64,000 nucleotides of DNA, taken from NCBI GenBank assembly GCA_030247725.1, contig JAOTRT010000006.1:62001-126000 (forward strand), read 5' to 3'. This document shows positions 49,417 to 60,500 of the stretch, one piece after another (within the stretch, counting starts at the first letter, position 1; every line of letters starts with the position of its first letter). The stretch is from Candidatus Nitricoxidireducens bremensis (GTDB lineage Bacteria > Pseudomonadota > Gammaproteobacteria > Burkholderiales > Rhodocyclaceae). The notes beneath the pieces were generated by a model. It was not told where the DNA came from. It did no database searches and saw only the letters and a list, made by a program, of their open reading frames with translations. Made by a program: the position numbers and the translations under genes.

Positions 49417-50427
49417 CTACTTCCAGCCGGCGCGGTCGTAGATCTTCTGGGCCGTGCCGCTGTTCTTCGCCAGGGTGGCGACGGGCAGCGCGTCCGCCTT
49501 GAATTTTCCCAGGGATTCCAGGGCCGCGTTCTGGAGCTTCACGCCGGCGACGGCGGGCCACTCGTTGTTGCCTTCGGCGAAATAGCGCTGGGCGTCGTCG
49601 GAGGCCAGGTATTCGAGGAACTTGACGGCGGCCTCCTTGTGGGGCGCGGTCTTCAGCATGCCGCCGCCGGAGATGTTGATGTGGGCACCGGCACCCTTCT
49701 GGTTCGGCCAGACGATGCCGATCTTTTCCATGGTCTTGCGGTCCTCGGGTTTCTCGGAGCGCAGCAGGCGGACCAGGTAATAGGTGTTGGAGACGGCGAC
49801 ACCGCATTCGCCGGCGGCCACGGCCTTGATCTGGTCCGTGTCGCCGCCCTTGGGCGAGCGGGCGAAGTTGGCGACGACGCCGCGGGCCCATTCCTCGGCC
49901 TTCGCCTCGCCGTCATGGGCGATGAGGGCGGACATCAGGGACAGGTTGTAGGGATGGCTGCCGGAGCGGGAGCAGACCTTGCCCTTGAGTTTCGGGGCGG
50001 CGAGGTCCTCGTAGTTCTGGACATCCTCGGCCTTCACCAGGTCCTTGTTGTGGATGATGACGCGGGCGCGGGTGGAGAAGGCGAACCAGTCGGTGCTGCG
50101 CAGGTGGGCGGGAATGCGCTCCTCCAACAGCTTCGACTTCACGGGGGCGAACAGGCCCAGCTCGTCGGCCTTGGCCAGGCGGGCCGCATCCACGGTGATG
50201 AAGACGTCGGCGGGGCTGGCGGCGCCTTCGTTGCGGATGCGCTCCAGGAGTTCGTCCTCCTTGGCTTCGATGCGGTTGATCTTGATGCCCGTCTGCTTGC
50301 TGAAGTTGGCGTAGAGGGCCTCGTCCGTCTGGTAGTGGCGGGCGGAATAGAGGTTGAGGACCTGTTCCTGGGCATTGGCGCCGAAGGTGGCGCAGGCGAT
50401 CAGCAAGGCAGCGGAGAAGCGGTTCAT
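49417..50427 (-). CDS. fbpA: Periplasmic ferric-iron-binding protein (FbpA-like)
   Basis: A 336-residue binding protein with a signal peptide (MNRFSAALLIACATFGANAQ). The mature start QVLNLYSARHYQTDEALYANF carries the conserved His/Tyr ligand region, and VSNTYYLVRLL supplies the paired tyrosines that bind Fe3+ in FbpA/FutA proteins. It ends convergent with fbpB. A near-palindromic Fur box lies 34 bases upstream of the ATG at 50427, so iron repression is expected. Confidence 0.93.
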   Translation of the reverse strand: MNRFSAALLIACATFGANAQEQVLNLYSARHYQTDEALYANFSKQTGIKINRIEAKEDELLERIRNEGAASPADVFITVDAARLAKADELGLFAPVKSKLLEERIPAHLRSTDWFAFSTRARVIIHNKDLVKAEDVQNYEDLAAPKLKGKVCSRSGSHPYNLSLMSALIAHDGEAKAEEWARGVVANFARSPKGGDTDQIKAVAAGECGVAVSNTYYLVRLLRSEKPEDRKTMEKIGIVWPNQKGAGAHINISGGGMLKTAPHKEAAVKFLEYLASDDAQRYFAEGNNEWPAVAGVKLQNAALESLGKFKADALPVATLAKNSGTAQKIYDRAGWK

Positions 50428-50460
50428 GGCGAATTCCCGAAATGGCGACGAATCCATTCT

Positions 50461-50479
50461 ATTGAGAATGATTCGCAAT
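50461..50479 (-). promoter_or_regulatory. Fur box upstream of fbpA
   Basis: ATTGAGAATGATTCGCAAT is a 19-bp near-perfect palindrome (one mismatched pair) close to the Fur consensus GATAATGATAATCATTATC. It lies 34-52 bases upstream of the fbpA start. The remaining gap to the NlpC gene (50480-50635) shows no other clear signal. Confidence 0.82.
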
Positions 50480-50635
50480 GGCAAGCTGGTGTGCCGATGC
50501 CGGAAGTCGGGATGCCGTGTCGATCCTTTTTTTTGAAGAAAGACCGTGGGGCCGGGCAGCCGTGACCCGGCGGTTGGATGCGGCAGGGGGAGGACAACAA
50601 CGGGGCGGACTCGGCGCAACGGGGCGCCGGCCGGA

Positions 50636-51172
50636 TCACTCGGCGGCGATACGGCGGGCGCCGTTGAAGCGCTTGCGCCAGTAGGAGTCCGTCATGTCCT
50701 CGACGCGGACCTTGCCGCCGGCGCGGGGGGAATGGACGAACTTGTTGTCACCGAGGTAGATGCCGACGTGGGAAAAGGCCTTGCGCATGGTGTTGAAGAA
50801 CACCAGGTCGCCCGGCTGCAGCTCGGTTTTGGCGACCACTTCGCCGGACTTGGCGATCGCCTTGGCGTTATGGGGCAGGTAGAGCCCCAAGCCTTCCTTG
50901 AAGACATGACCGACAAAGCCGGAGCAGTCGAAGCCCGTTTCCGGCGAGGTGCCGCCGCGACGGTAGCGGATGCCGATCAGGTCGAGGGCCTTCTCCAGGG
51001 CATTCTCCACCGATGCGACGGAGGCCGACGCCTGGTCGACGACGCGGCCGACGAAATTGCTGGTTTCGTGCTGGGGGGGAACCGCGGCTTCGTCGGCGCG
51101 GGCGCCGAAGTTCAGCAGCAGGCCGACGATGAGGGCGGGAAGCGCCTTGCGGAGGGTGGGGCGGAAAAGCAT
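50636..51172 (-). CDS. NlpC/P60 peptidoglycan endopeptidase
   Basis: A 178-residue exported cysteine peptidase. A signal peptide ends near FGARADE, and a short helical linker precedes the NlpC/P60 domain. The catalytic set is Cys83 in FDCSGFVGHV, His135 in SHVGIYLG and His147 in KFVHSPR. It should cut stem peptides of murein. It is monocistronic. Confidence 0.92.
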   Translation of the reverse strand: MLFRPTLRKALPALIVGLLLNFGARADEAAVPPQHETSNFVGRVVDQASASVASVENALEKALDLIGIRYRRGGTSPETGFDCSGFVGHVFKEGLGLYLPHNAKAIAKSGEVVAKTELQPGDLVFFNTMRKAFSHVGIYLGDNKFVHSPRAGGKVRVEDMTDSYWRKRFNGARRIAAE

Positions 51173-51317
51173 GGGGCCGGACTATAGCCGGCCCGGGAAG
51201 GGCTGTAAACCCTCGACGTCAAGGCCATAAGCCCTACTGGGTTGGGTATAATCCGCCTCGATCCCCGTGCCAGCGGGGTTCCCAGAACAATTCGAACGAT
51301 TTCCGGAGGGGAAGGCC

Positions 51318-52307
51318 GTGGGCTTCAAGGCGTACATGATCCACCAGGAAGACGGCAAGGTGGCCAGCCGCTTCGTCGACATGGACGAAGCCCAGCTCGA
51401 TGCCGGCGAAGTGACCATCCGGGTCGCCTACTCCAGTGTGAACTACAAGGATGCCCTGGCCGCCACCGGCGCCGGTCGCATCATCCGGCGCTTTCCCTGC
51501 GTCGGCGGCATCGATCTCGCCGGTACGGTGATCGAGAGCCGCGACCCGCGCTTCGCCGCCGGCGACAGCGTCGTCGCCACCAGTTACGACATCGGTGTCG
51601 CCCATCACGGCGGCTATGCGGAAGTCGCCCGTGTCCCGGCCGACTGGGTGCTGAAGCTGCCCGCCGGTCTTACGCTGCAGGAGGCCATGTCCCTGGGGAC
51701 GGCGGGCTTCACCGCCGGCCTGGCCGTCGCCCGCATGGAGCATGACGGCCTCAAGCCCGCCAACGGCCCCGTGGTCGTTTCGGGCGCCACCGGCGGCGTC
51801 GGCAGCATCGCCATCCAGATCCTTGCCGGCCTCGGCTATCACGTGGTGGCGCTGACCGGCAAGGAACAGGAAACCGATTACCTCAAGGGATTAGGCGCGA
51901 AGGAGGTCATGCTGCGCCAGTCCATCGATCTCGCCAAGATCAAGCCCCTGGGCAGCGAAACCTGGGCGGGTGCGGTGGACAATCTGGGCGGCGACGTGCT
52001 GTCCTGGATGGCGAGCACCATGAAGGTCGGCGGCACCCTGGCCAGCATCGGCCTGGCGGCGGGATTCCAGTTCAACACGACGGTGATGCCCTTCATTCTG
52101 CGGGGCGTCAGCCTGCTCGGCATCGATTCGGTCAATTGCCCGATGGCCCGGCGCGCCGAGGTCTGGCGTCGCCTCGGCGGCGACATGAAGCCGGCCCACC
52201 TGGCCGCCCTCACGCGCATCATCGGCTTCGACGAGCTGCCCGGCGTGTTCGACGATTTCATCCAGGCGAGGATCAAGGGGCGCGTCGTCGTCCGCATCGC
52301 CGCATAA
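51318..52307 (+). CDS. acuI: Acrylyl-CoA reductase-type quinone oxidoreductase (AcuI/YhdH)
   Basis: A 329-residue zinc-free medium-chain reductase. It has the YhdH/AcuI pattern YSSVNYKDALAATG and RRFPCVGGIDLAGTV, the NADPH loop GATGGVGSIAIQIL, and ends in the family's RIKGRVVVRI. AcuI reduces acrylyl-CoA to propionyl-CoA with NADPH, which fits the propionyl-CoA synthetase gene 42 bases downstream. GTG 51318 is supported by GGAGGGG at 51305-51311. Confidence 0.9.
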   Translation: MGFKAYMIHQEDGKVASRFVDMDEAQLDAGEVTIRVAYSSVNYKDALAATGAGRIIRRFPCVGGIDLAGTVIESRDPRFAAGDSVVATSYDIGVAHHGGYAEVARVPADWVLKLPAGLTLQEAMSLGTAGFTAGLAVARMEHDGLKPANGPVVVSGATGGVGSIAIQILAGLGYHVVALTGKEQETDYLKGLGAKEVMLRQSIDLAKIKPLGSETWAGAVDNLGGDVLSWMASTMKVGGTLASIGLAAGFQFNTTVMPFILRGVSLLGIDSVNCPMARRAEVWRRLGGDMKPAHLAALTRIIGFDELPGVFDDFIQARIKGRVVVRIAA

Positions 52308-52349
52308 ATGGCCTGACCCGGGTCACAACAATCGAGAAAGAGGAGTGTC

Positions 52350-54242
52350 ATGAGCACCTACCAGGAGTTTTACAAGCGGTCCATCGAGCAGCCCGACGCC
52401 TTCTGGAGCGAGCAGGCGCAACTGATCGACTGGCACAAGCCGCCGCAGAAGGTCTGCGATTACTCGAAGCCGCCTTTCGTCAAATGGTTCTCGGGTGGCG
52501 AGACCAACCTCTGCTACAACGCCGTGGATCGCCACGCCGCCAAGCGCCCGAACGATCGCGCGCTGATCTACGTCTCGACCGAGACCAACGAAGAGAAGAT
52601 CTACAGCTTCGCCGAACTCAAGACCGAAGTCATGCGCATGGCGGCGATCATGCAGTCCCTCGGCGTGACCAAGGGCGACCGCGTCCTGATCTACATGCCG
52701 ATGATCGCCGAGGCAACCTTCGCCATCCTGGCCTGCGCCCGCATCGGCGCCATCCATTCGGTGGTGTTCGGCGGCTTTGCTTCCGGCTCCCTGGCGACGC
52801 GCATCGACGACGCCAAGCCCAAGCTGATCGTTTCCTCCGATGCCGGCATGCGTGGTGGCAAGGGCGTGCATTACAAGCATCTGCTCGACGAAGCCTGCAA
52901 CCTCGCCGAGTTCCCGCCCGAGAAGGTGCTGATGATCGATCGCGGCATCGACAAGGACTTCGCCAAGGTGGCCGGCCGCGACGTCGATTACGCGACCCTG
53001 CGCGCCCAGCACATGAACGCCGACGTGCCCTGCGTCTGGATGGAATCCTCCGAGCCGTCCTACATCCTCTACACCTCCGGCACCACCGGCAAGCCGAAGG
53101 GTGTGCAGCGCGACACCGGCGGCTACGCCGTGGCGCTGGCGTCCTCGATGAAGCACATCTTCGTCGGCGGCGTCGGCGAGACGATGTTCTCCACCTCCGA
53201 CATCGGCTGGGTCGTCGGCCACAGCTACATCATCTACGGTCCGCTGATCGCCGGCATGGCGACGGTCATGTACGAAGGCACGCCGATCCGGCCCGACGCC
53301 GGCATCTGGTGGCAACTGGTCGAGAAGTACAAGGTGAACGTCATGTTCTCGGCGCCCACCGCGATCCGCGTGCTGAAGAAGCAGGACCCGACCTATCTCA
53401 AGAAGCACGACCTGTCGTCCCTCAAGCATTTGTTCCTCGCCGGCGAGCCGTTGGACCAGCCGACCCACGAGTGGATCATGGATGCGCTGCAGTTGCCGGT
53501 GATCGACAACTACTGGCAGACCGAGACCGGCTGGCCGATGCTGTCGACGGTGCGCGGCATCGAGGACACCAAGATCAAGTTCGGCACGCCGAGCTTCCCG
53601 GTGTTCGGCTACAACCTGAAAATCTTCCGCGAGGACGGCACCGAGTGCAACGCCAACGAGAAGGGCATCGTCGGCGTCCTGCCGCCGCTGCCGCCGGGTT
53701 GCCTGTCCACCGTCTGGGGTCAGGACGACCGTTTCGTCAGCACCTATTTCAGCCTCTTCAAGGAGCCGCTGGTCTATAGCTCCTTCGACTGGGGCATCAA
53801 GGACGACGAGGGCTACCACTTCATCCTCGGCCGTACCGACGACGTTATCAACGTCGCCGGCCACCGCCTTGGTACCCGCGAAATCGAGGAGGCCGTGCAG
53901 GCCCATGCCGCTATCGCCGAAGTGGCCGTGGTGGGCGTCAACGACCAGCTCAAGGGCCAGGAACCCGTGGCCTTCGCCGTGGTGAAGGATGCGGCGAAGA
54001 TCGCGACGCCAGAGCTGCGCGAGGCCCTGGAGAAGGAAGTCAAGAAGACGGTGGACGACATCCTCGGCGCCATCGCCCGTCCGAAGCGCGTGCATTTCGT
54101 CTCGGGCCTGCCCAAGACGCGCTCCGGCAAGATGCTGCGCCGTTCGATCCAGGCGCTCGCCGAAGGCCGCGATCCTGGCGATCTGACGACCATCGACGAC
54201 CAGTCGACCCTGGAGCAGATCAAGCAGGCGCTGGCGGGTTGA
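52350..54242 (+). CDS. prpE: Propionyl-CoA synthetase
   Basis: A 630-residue AMP-forming acyl-CoA synthetase of the PrpE type (opening YQEFYKRSIEQPDAFWSEQA). It has the P-loop YTSGTTGKPKGVQRD, YWQTETGWP, GRTDDVINVAGHR and the catalytic Lys in TRSGKMLRR, which is commonly regulated by acetylation in this family. It activates propionate (and possibly acrylate or acetate). AGAAAGAGGAG just upstream supports the ATG. With acuI it suggests C3 acid assimilation. Confidence 0.95.
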   Translation: MSTYQEFYKRSIEQPDAFWSEQAQLIDWHKPPQKVCDYSKPPFVKWFSGGETNLCYNAVDRHAAKRPNDRALIYVSTETNEEKIYSFAELKTEVMRMAAIMQSLGVTKGDRVLIYMPMIAEATFAILACARIGAIHSVVFGGFASGSLATRIDDAKPKLIVSSDAGMRGGKGVHYKHLLDEACNLAEFPPEKVLMIDRGIDKDFAKVAGRDVDYATLRAQHMNADVPCVWMESSEPSYILYTSGTTGKPKGVQRDTGGYAVALASSMKHIFVGGVGETMFSTSDIGWVVGHSYIIYGPLIAGMATVMYEGTPIRPDAGIWWQLVEKYKVNVMFSAPTAIRVLKKQDPTYLKKHDLSSLKHLFLAGEPLDQPTHEWIMDALQLPVIDNYWQTETGWPMLSTVRGIEDTKIKFGTPSFPVFGYNLKIFREDGTECNANEKGIVGVLPPLPPGCLSTVWGQDDRFVSTYFSLFKEPLVYSSFDWGIKDDEGYHFILGRTDDVINVAGHRLGTREIEEAVQAHAAIAEVAVVGVNDQLKGQEPVAFAVVKDAAKIATPELREALEKEVKKTVDDILGAIARPKRVHFVSGLPKTRSGKMLRRSIQALAEGRDPGDLTTIDDQSTLEQIKQALAG

Positions 54243-54332
54243 AAAGTGTTGTAACGGGGCGCGGGTTCGTATAGAATTCGCGCCTCTTCGGTTCCGCTGC
54301 AACGGTATCAGCGTATCGGAACCGCAGTTTGC

Positions 54333-54409
54333 AGGCGCGTAGCTCAGCTGGTTAGAGCACCACCTTGACATGGTGGGGGTCGTTGGTTCGAGTCCAATCG
54401 CGCCTACCA
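54333..54409 (+). tRNA. tRNA-Val (anticodon GAC)
   Basis: The 77-nt cloverleaf starts AGGCGCGTAGCTCAGCTGG. The anticodon stem CCACC/GGTGG encloses TTGACAT, giving anticodon GAC. The T-arm contains GGTTCGAGTCC, and the 3' end is encoded CCA. All seven acceptor pairs form. Confidence 0.97.
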
Positions 54410-54444
54410 AATTCCGGAGCGGAATCCCTGCAGTTCCGCTCACG

Positions 54445-54470
54445 AAAAAGCCGCCCTCGGGCGGTTTTTT
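54445..54470. terminator. Bidirectional terminator between tRNA-Val and the giant gene
   Basis: CCGCC and GGCGG flank CTCG, extended by a G-T pair and five A-T pairs (AAAAAG before, TTTTTT after). It has a T-run in both directions and lies between two converging transcripts. Confidence 0.9.
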
Positions 54471-54502
54471 CGTTGACCCTTCGGTTCCTCTCTCTCGGGT
54501 CG

Positions 54503-57500
54503 TCAGGTCGTCGTGATGTCGTGGATGCGCACGCCGATCAGCAGCTGGGCGTCGCCGTCGTTGAAGATGCGGTAGGTGTCGCCGTCGATGACGGTGGTAC
54601 CGCCGCTGGTCCAGTGGCTTTCCGCAAGCTGGACGGCGTCGTTGTCGTCGCCCTGGACGATCATCTGGACATGGCCTGCGCCGGTTTCGGCATTCACCAC
54701 CTGATCCTGCTGGCCGAGGGCCAGCACGTCCTGGCTGGATATCTTCAGCAGGTCGCTGCCGCCGGTCGAGAGATCGATCTTCGCCATGGCGCCGGGCGGC
54801 AGCAGGGCGGGGTCGACGCGGGAGATATCCAGCACCCGATCCGGTCCGGCGCTGATCTGCAGCCAGACGTCGGCAAGGGCGTGCAGGCCGCCGTCGGCGA
54901 CGCCATAGGCGGATTCGAGGCCGATCCAGTTGCCGTTCTGGCGAATCGAGACATCGTCGGCGGCGAGATCGAGCTGCGTGACGCCGAGATCGGCGAGACG
55001 ATGGAGTTCGCCGGCCTGGGAGACGCCGTCCTGGTTGGCATCCGTCCATACCTGGAGATCCCGGAAGCGGGCGTCGAGGGCGTCGATGCGGCCATCCCGG
55101 TTGTCGTCGAGATCGGCGAGGGCCTGGAAGCCGTCTGCCGCCGTGGCGCCGGTGGCGAGGCGCGTGGCGGAACCGAACAGTTCGGAGCCGTCGTTGATCA
55201 CGCCGTCCAGATTGCGGTCGAGGACGAGGAAGCCGTCGCTGGGGGCGATCCAGCCCACATGGCTGATGTTGCCCGATGCCGTGAGGTCGAACAGCACGCC
55301 ATGGTCGATGGCGACCGTCTGCACGCCGTCGCCGTTGAGGTCGAGGACGAGGGGCGTCGCGATGCTGTTGATGGCGGTGAGCTGGGCGGCGCTCAAGGCA
55401 TCCATCTGCGAGGTGGTGAGGGCATCCGCCTGGGCCATGGAAAGGTTGCTTAGCTGGAAGGTGCTCATGGCCGCCAGGTCTGCCGTCTCCAGAGCCGCCA
55501 CCTGGGAGGTGGTGAGAGCACCGACCTGGGCCGTGGTCAGGGCCGCGGCCTGGCGGGTCGTGAGGGCGACGATGTCCGCCGTGGTGAAGGCGGCAATGGC
55601 GCTGGTCGTCATGACCGCAAGATCGCGGGTTTCGATGGCGGCGACCTGGGCGGTGGTGAGTGCGGCGGCACCGTCGGCCGACAGGGCACGGAACTGGGCC
55701 GTCGTCATGGCCACGATGTCGGCCGTCGTGAGGGCGCGGATGTCCTCGCCGGCGAGGGCGGCAATCTGGTCGGTGCGGAGGGCAGCGATCTGAACCGTGG
55801 TCATGATCGCGATGTCGCCGGTGGACAAGGCGTCGAACTGGCTGGTGGTAAGAGCCTGTACCTGGATGGTCGTGAGGGCGCGTACCTGCTGGGTGGTGAG
55901 GGCATCGATCTGGGCCGTGGTCAGGGTCATGACCTGGACCGCCGTGAGGGCGGCCACGTCGGCGGTATCCAGTGCCGCCACGGCGGCAGTACCCAGGGCT
56001 GCGACATCTGAGGTGTCGAGGGCGCTGACCTGGGCGGAGGTCATGGCCCGCACCTGGAGCGTGGTGAGGCTTGCCACCTGAACGGTTTCGAAGGCATGGA
56101 TCTGATTGGTCGTCAGGGCGGCGACGGCGGCTGTCGCGATGGCGCGGACCTGCGCCGTGGCGAGGAGGGCGATGTCCCTTGTCTCGATGGCGGCGATCTG
56201 GATTGCGGTCATGGCTGCCAGATCCGCCGTTTCTAGGGCCTGGATCTGCTGGGTGGTCAGGGCGGCGACCTGGGTTGTCGTCAATGCCTGGACCTGGATG
56301 GTGGTGAGAGCGGCTACCTGGGCCGTCGTGAGGGCAGCTACCTGGGCCGTCCCGAAGGCCGCGACGGCTCCGGTGCCGAGGACGGCCACCTGGGCCGTAC
56401 CGAAGACGGCCAGGTCGCGGGTTTCCAAGGCCTGAGCCTGGGCGGTGGAGAGTGCCGCGGCTTGGGCCGTGCCGAGGGCGGCTGCCTGCGCCGTCCCCAG
56501 GGTCTGGATATGGACCGTGGAGAAGGACTGGACCTGTTCCGTCGTCAAGGCCTGGATCTGGGCGCTCGTCAGTACGGCGAATTGGCTTGTGGTCAGTGCC
56601 GCGATATCGGCGGTATCCAGCCGGCTGATGGCCGAAGTTGCCAAGGCTGCCAGGTCGACCGTTTCCAGCGCCCGCACCTGGGCGGTGGTGAGTCCGGCGG
56701 CCTGGAGGCTACCGAATACCGCCACCTGGGCAGTGCTCAGGGCCTGCAACTGGATCGTGGTCAGGGCCGCGATATCCGCCGAGTCGAGTACGGCGATGGC
56801 GGCCGTGGAAAGGGCGGCGAGATCGGCGGTTTCCAGAATACGGATATGTTGGGTGGCAAGTGCCTGGACTTGGGCGGTTGTCAGGCCGGCGATCTGGACC
56901 GTGGTCAGGGCAAGGACCTGGGCCGTCGTGAAGGCGGCGATGACAGCGGTGGAAAGGGCCTGTACCTGCCCGGTGGCGAGCAGGGCGATGTCCTGGGTTT
57001 TGAGGGTGCGGGCCTGGGCGACAGTCAGAGCGGCGAGATCGGCGGTCTCAAGTGCGAGCACCTGGGCTGAGCCCAGGACTGCGAACTGGGTGGTCGTGAT
57101 CGCCATCACCTGGGCGGTCGTCAGGCCGGCGATCTGGATCGTCGTCAAGGACTGGAGCTGGCTCGTGGTCAGTCCGGCCAGATCGGCCGTATCCATGCCC
57201 GCCATGGCTGCGGTGGCAAGCGCGGCAAGGTCTGCGGAGTCCAGGGCGCGCAGTTGGGTCAGAGACAGGGCCTGCACTTGGGCGGAAGTCAGTGCGGCGG
57301 CCTGTGCGGTTGAGAAAGACTGGAGCTGGGAAGAAGCAAGGGCGGAGACGGCGGCGGAGGAAAGGGCGGCGAGCTGAGCGGTGGAGAGGAGGGCGATATC
57401 GTCGGTACCGAAAGCGCGGACCTGTGAGGCGGAGAGGGCGGCGAGATCGGCGGTTTCGACGGCCTGTAGCTGAGCGGAAGAGAAGGCGGCGAGCTGGGTG

Positions 57501-60500
57501 CTGGAGAGGGCGGCGACCTGAGCGGAAGAGAGGGCGGCGACCTGGGCGGAGGAAAGGGCCTGGAGCTGTGTGGAAGTCAGGGCGGCGACATCGGCGGAAT
57601 CGAGGGCGGCGACGTTGGCAGTGGAGAGGACGGCGAGATCGGCGGAAGAGAGGGCGCGGACCTGGAGGGAAGAAAAGGCTTGGACCTGAGCGGAAGAGAA
57701 GGAAGCGGCCTGAGCGGTGGTGAAGGCGGCGACCTGGGCGGTGGTGAAGGCGGTGAAATCGTCGGCGCCGAGGGCGGCGAGCTGAGCGGAAGAGAGGACG
57801 GCGAGATCGGCGGGGTCGATGGCGCGGACCTGGGCGGAAGAGAGGGCGGCGAAATCGTCGGTACCGAAGGAGGCGAGCTGAGCGGAAGAGAGGGCGGCGA
57901 CCTGGGCGGTGGAGAAGACGGCGAGCTGGGCGGTGAACTGGAAGGTATCGAGCTGAGCGGTGGTGAGGGCGGCGATCTGAGCGGTAGAGAGGGCGGCGAT
58001 ACCGGCGGAGCCGAGGATGTAGATGGAAGAAGTGGCGAGGGCGGCGAGATCGGCGGACTCGATGGCGCGGAGTTGGGCGGAAGAGAAGGCGGCGACCTGG
58101 ACGGTGGAGAGGGAAGCGGCCTGGGAGGAGGAGAGGGCGGCGACCTGGGCGGTGGTGAAGGCGGCGAAATCGTCGGTGCCGAAAGCGGCGAGTTGGGCGG
58201 AGGAGAGGGCGGCGAGATCGTCGGTCTGGAAAGCGCGGACCTGGGCGGTGGAAAGGGCGGCGAGATCGGCGGATTCGAGGGCTTGGACCTGTGCGGAGGA
58301 GAGGGCGGCGATCTGGGCGGAACCGAGGGCGCGGACCTGTGCGGTGGAGAGGGCGGCGACCTGTGCGGAAGAGAGGGCCTGAATCTGGGCGGTGAGGAGG
58401 GCGGCGATATCGGCGGAATCGAGAGCGGCGACGGCGGCGGAGGAAAGGGCGGCGAGATCGTCGGTCTGGAAGGCGCGCAGCTGAGCGGAAGAGAGGGCCT
58501 GGGCCTGTGCGGAAGAGAAGGCGGCGGCCTGGGCGGTGGAAAGGGCGACGATTTGCGCCGAAGTGAGGGCGGCGACCTGGCTGGAGACGAGGGCGGCGAC
58601 CTGAGCGGTGGAGAGGGCGGCGATCTGGGCGGAAGAGAGGCGAGCCAGATCGGCGGCATCCATGCCGACGATGGCGGAAGTGGTGAAGACGGCCAGGTCC
58701 TGGGAATCGAGGAAAGTGACCTGGGCGGAGGAGAGGGCCTGGAGCTGGGCGGAAGAGAGTGCGGCGGCCTGTGCGGTGGAGAAAGACTGGAGCTGGGCGG
58801 AGGAGAGGGCGGAGACGGCGGCGGTGGAAAGGGCGGCGAGCTGAGCGGTGGAGAGGAGGGCGATATCGTCGGTACCGAAAGCGCGGACCTGTGAGGCGGA
58901 GAGGGCGGCGAGATCGGCGGTCTCGACGGCCAGTAGCTGAGCGGAAGAGAAGGCGGCGAGCTGGGTGCTGGAGAGGGCGGCGACCTGAGCGGAAGAGAGG
59001 GCGGCGATTTGTGCGGAGGAAAGGGCCTGGAGCTGTGTGGAAGTCAGGGCGGCGACATCGGCGGAATCGAGGGCGGCGACGTTGGCAGTGGAGAGGACGG
59101 CGAGATCGGCGGAAGAGAGGGCGCGGACCTGGAGGGAAGAAAAGGCTTGGACCTGAGCGGAAGAGAAGGAAGCGGCCTGAGCGGTGGTGAAGGCGGCGAC
59201 CTGGGCGGTGGTGAAGGCGGTGAAATCGTCGGCGCCGAGGGCGGCGAGCTGAGCGGAAGAGAGGACGGCGAGATCGGCGGGGTCGATGGCGCGGACCTGG
59301 GCGGAAGAGAGGGCGGCGAAATCGTCGGTACCGAAGGAGGCGAGCTGAGCGGAAGAGAGGGCGGCGACCTGGGCGGTGGAGAAGACGGCGAGCTGGGCGG
59401 TGAACTGGAAGGTATCGAGCTGAGCGGTGGTGAGGGCGGCGATCTGAGCGGTAGAGAGGGCGGCGATACCGGCGGAGCCGAGGATGTAGATGGAAGAAGT
59501 GGCGAGGGCGGCGAGATCGGCGGACTCGATGGCGCGGAGTTGGGCGGAAGAGAAGGCGGCGACCTGGACGGTGGAGAGGGAAGCGGCCTGGGAGGAGGAG
59601 AGGGCGGCGACCTGGGCGGTGGTGAAGGCGGCGAAATCGTCGGTGCCGAAAGCGGCGAGTTGGGCGGAGGAGAGGGCGGCGAGATCGTCGGTCTGGAAAG
59701 CGCGGACCTGGGCGGTGGAAAGGGCGGCGAGATCGGCGGATTCGAGGGCTTGGACCTGTGCGGAGGAGAGGGCGGCGATCTGGGCGGAACCGAGGGCGCG
59801 GACCTGTGCGGTGGAGAGGGCGGCGACCTGTGCGGAAGAGAGGGCCTGAATCTGGGCGGTGAGGAGGGCGGCGATATCGGCGGAATCGAGAGCGGCGACG
59901 GCGGCGGAGGAGAGAGCGGCGAGATCGTCGGTCTGGAAGGCGCGCAGCTGAGCGGAAGAGAGGGCCTGGGCCTGTGCGGAAGAGAAGGCGGCGGCCTGGG
60001 CGGTGGAAAGGGCCTGGAGTTGGGCGGTGGTGAGGGCGGCGATGTCGGCGGTTTCCAGCGCCCGTATCTGGGCAGTTCCCAAGACGGCGATATCGGCGGT
60101 TTCGAGAGCCCGCATCTGGCCCGTCGTCAGGGCCGCAATGTCGGTGGTCTCCAGTGCCCTGACCTGGGCCGTGGTGAGGGCGGCGATCTGGAGACTGGAG
60201 AGGGCGGCAATCTGGGCGGTGCCGAGGGCCACAATCTGCTGGGTGCCCAGGGCGGCGACGGCTTGAGGCATCAGGGCCTGTATCTGGGCGGTACCGAGAA
60301 CGGCGACATCGGCGGCTTCGAGGGCTGTGGCCTGGGCGGTGGACAGGGCACGTAGCTGGGAGGTTTGCAGGACCGTTGCCTGTTCGGTGGTGAGGGCGGC
60401 AATCTGGGCGGTCTGCAGGGCACCCCACTGGGAGGTGCTGAGCCGAGTGACGTTTGCCGTACCGAGGGCAGCGACCTGTTCGGTGGTCAGGGCGCCTATC

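Noticed and set aside
54333..54409. tRNA-Val as an integration site for a genomic island containing the giant gene
   Set aside because: No integrase and no duplicated tRNA 3' end were found in the window, and the terminator and context look ordinary.
57048..60428. Very long Arg/Pro-rich and Gly/Glu-rich open frames in other frames of the giant gene
   Set aside because: A 24-bp periodic, stop-free unit leaves several frames open at once. Only the octapeptide frame joins to the protease, RTX and calcium domains.
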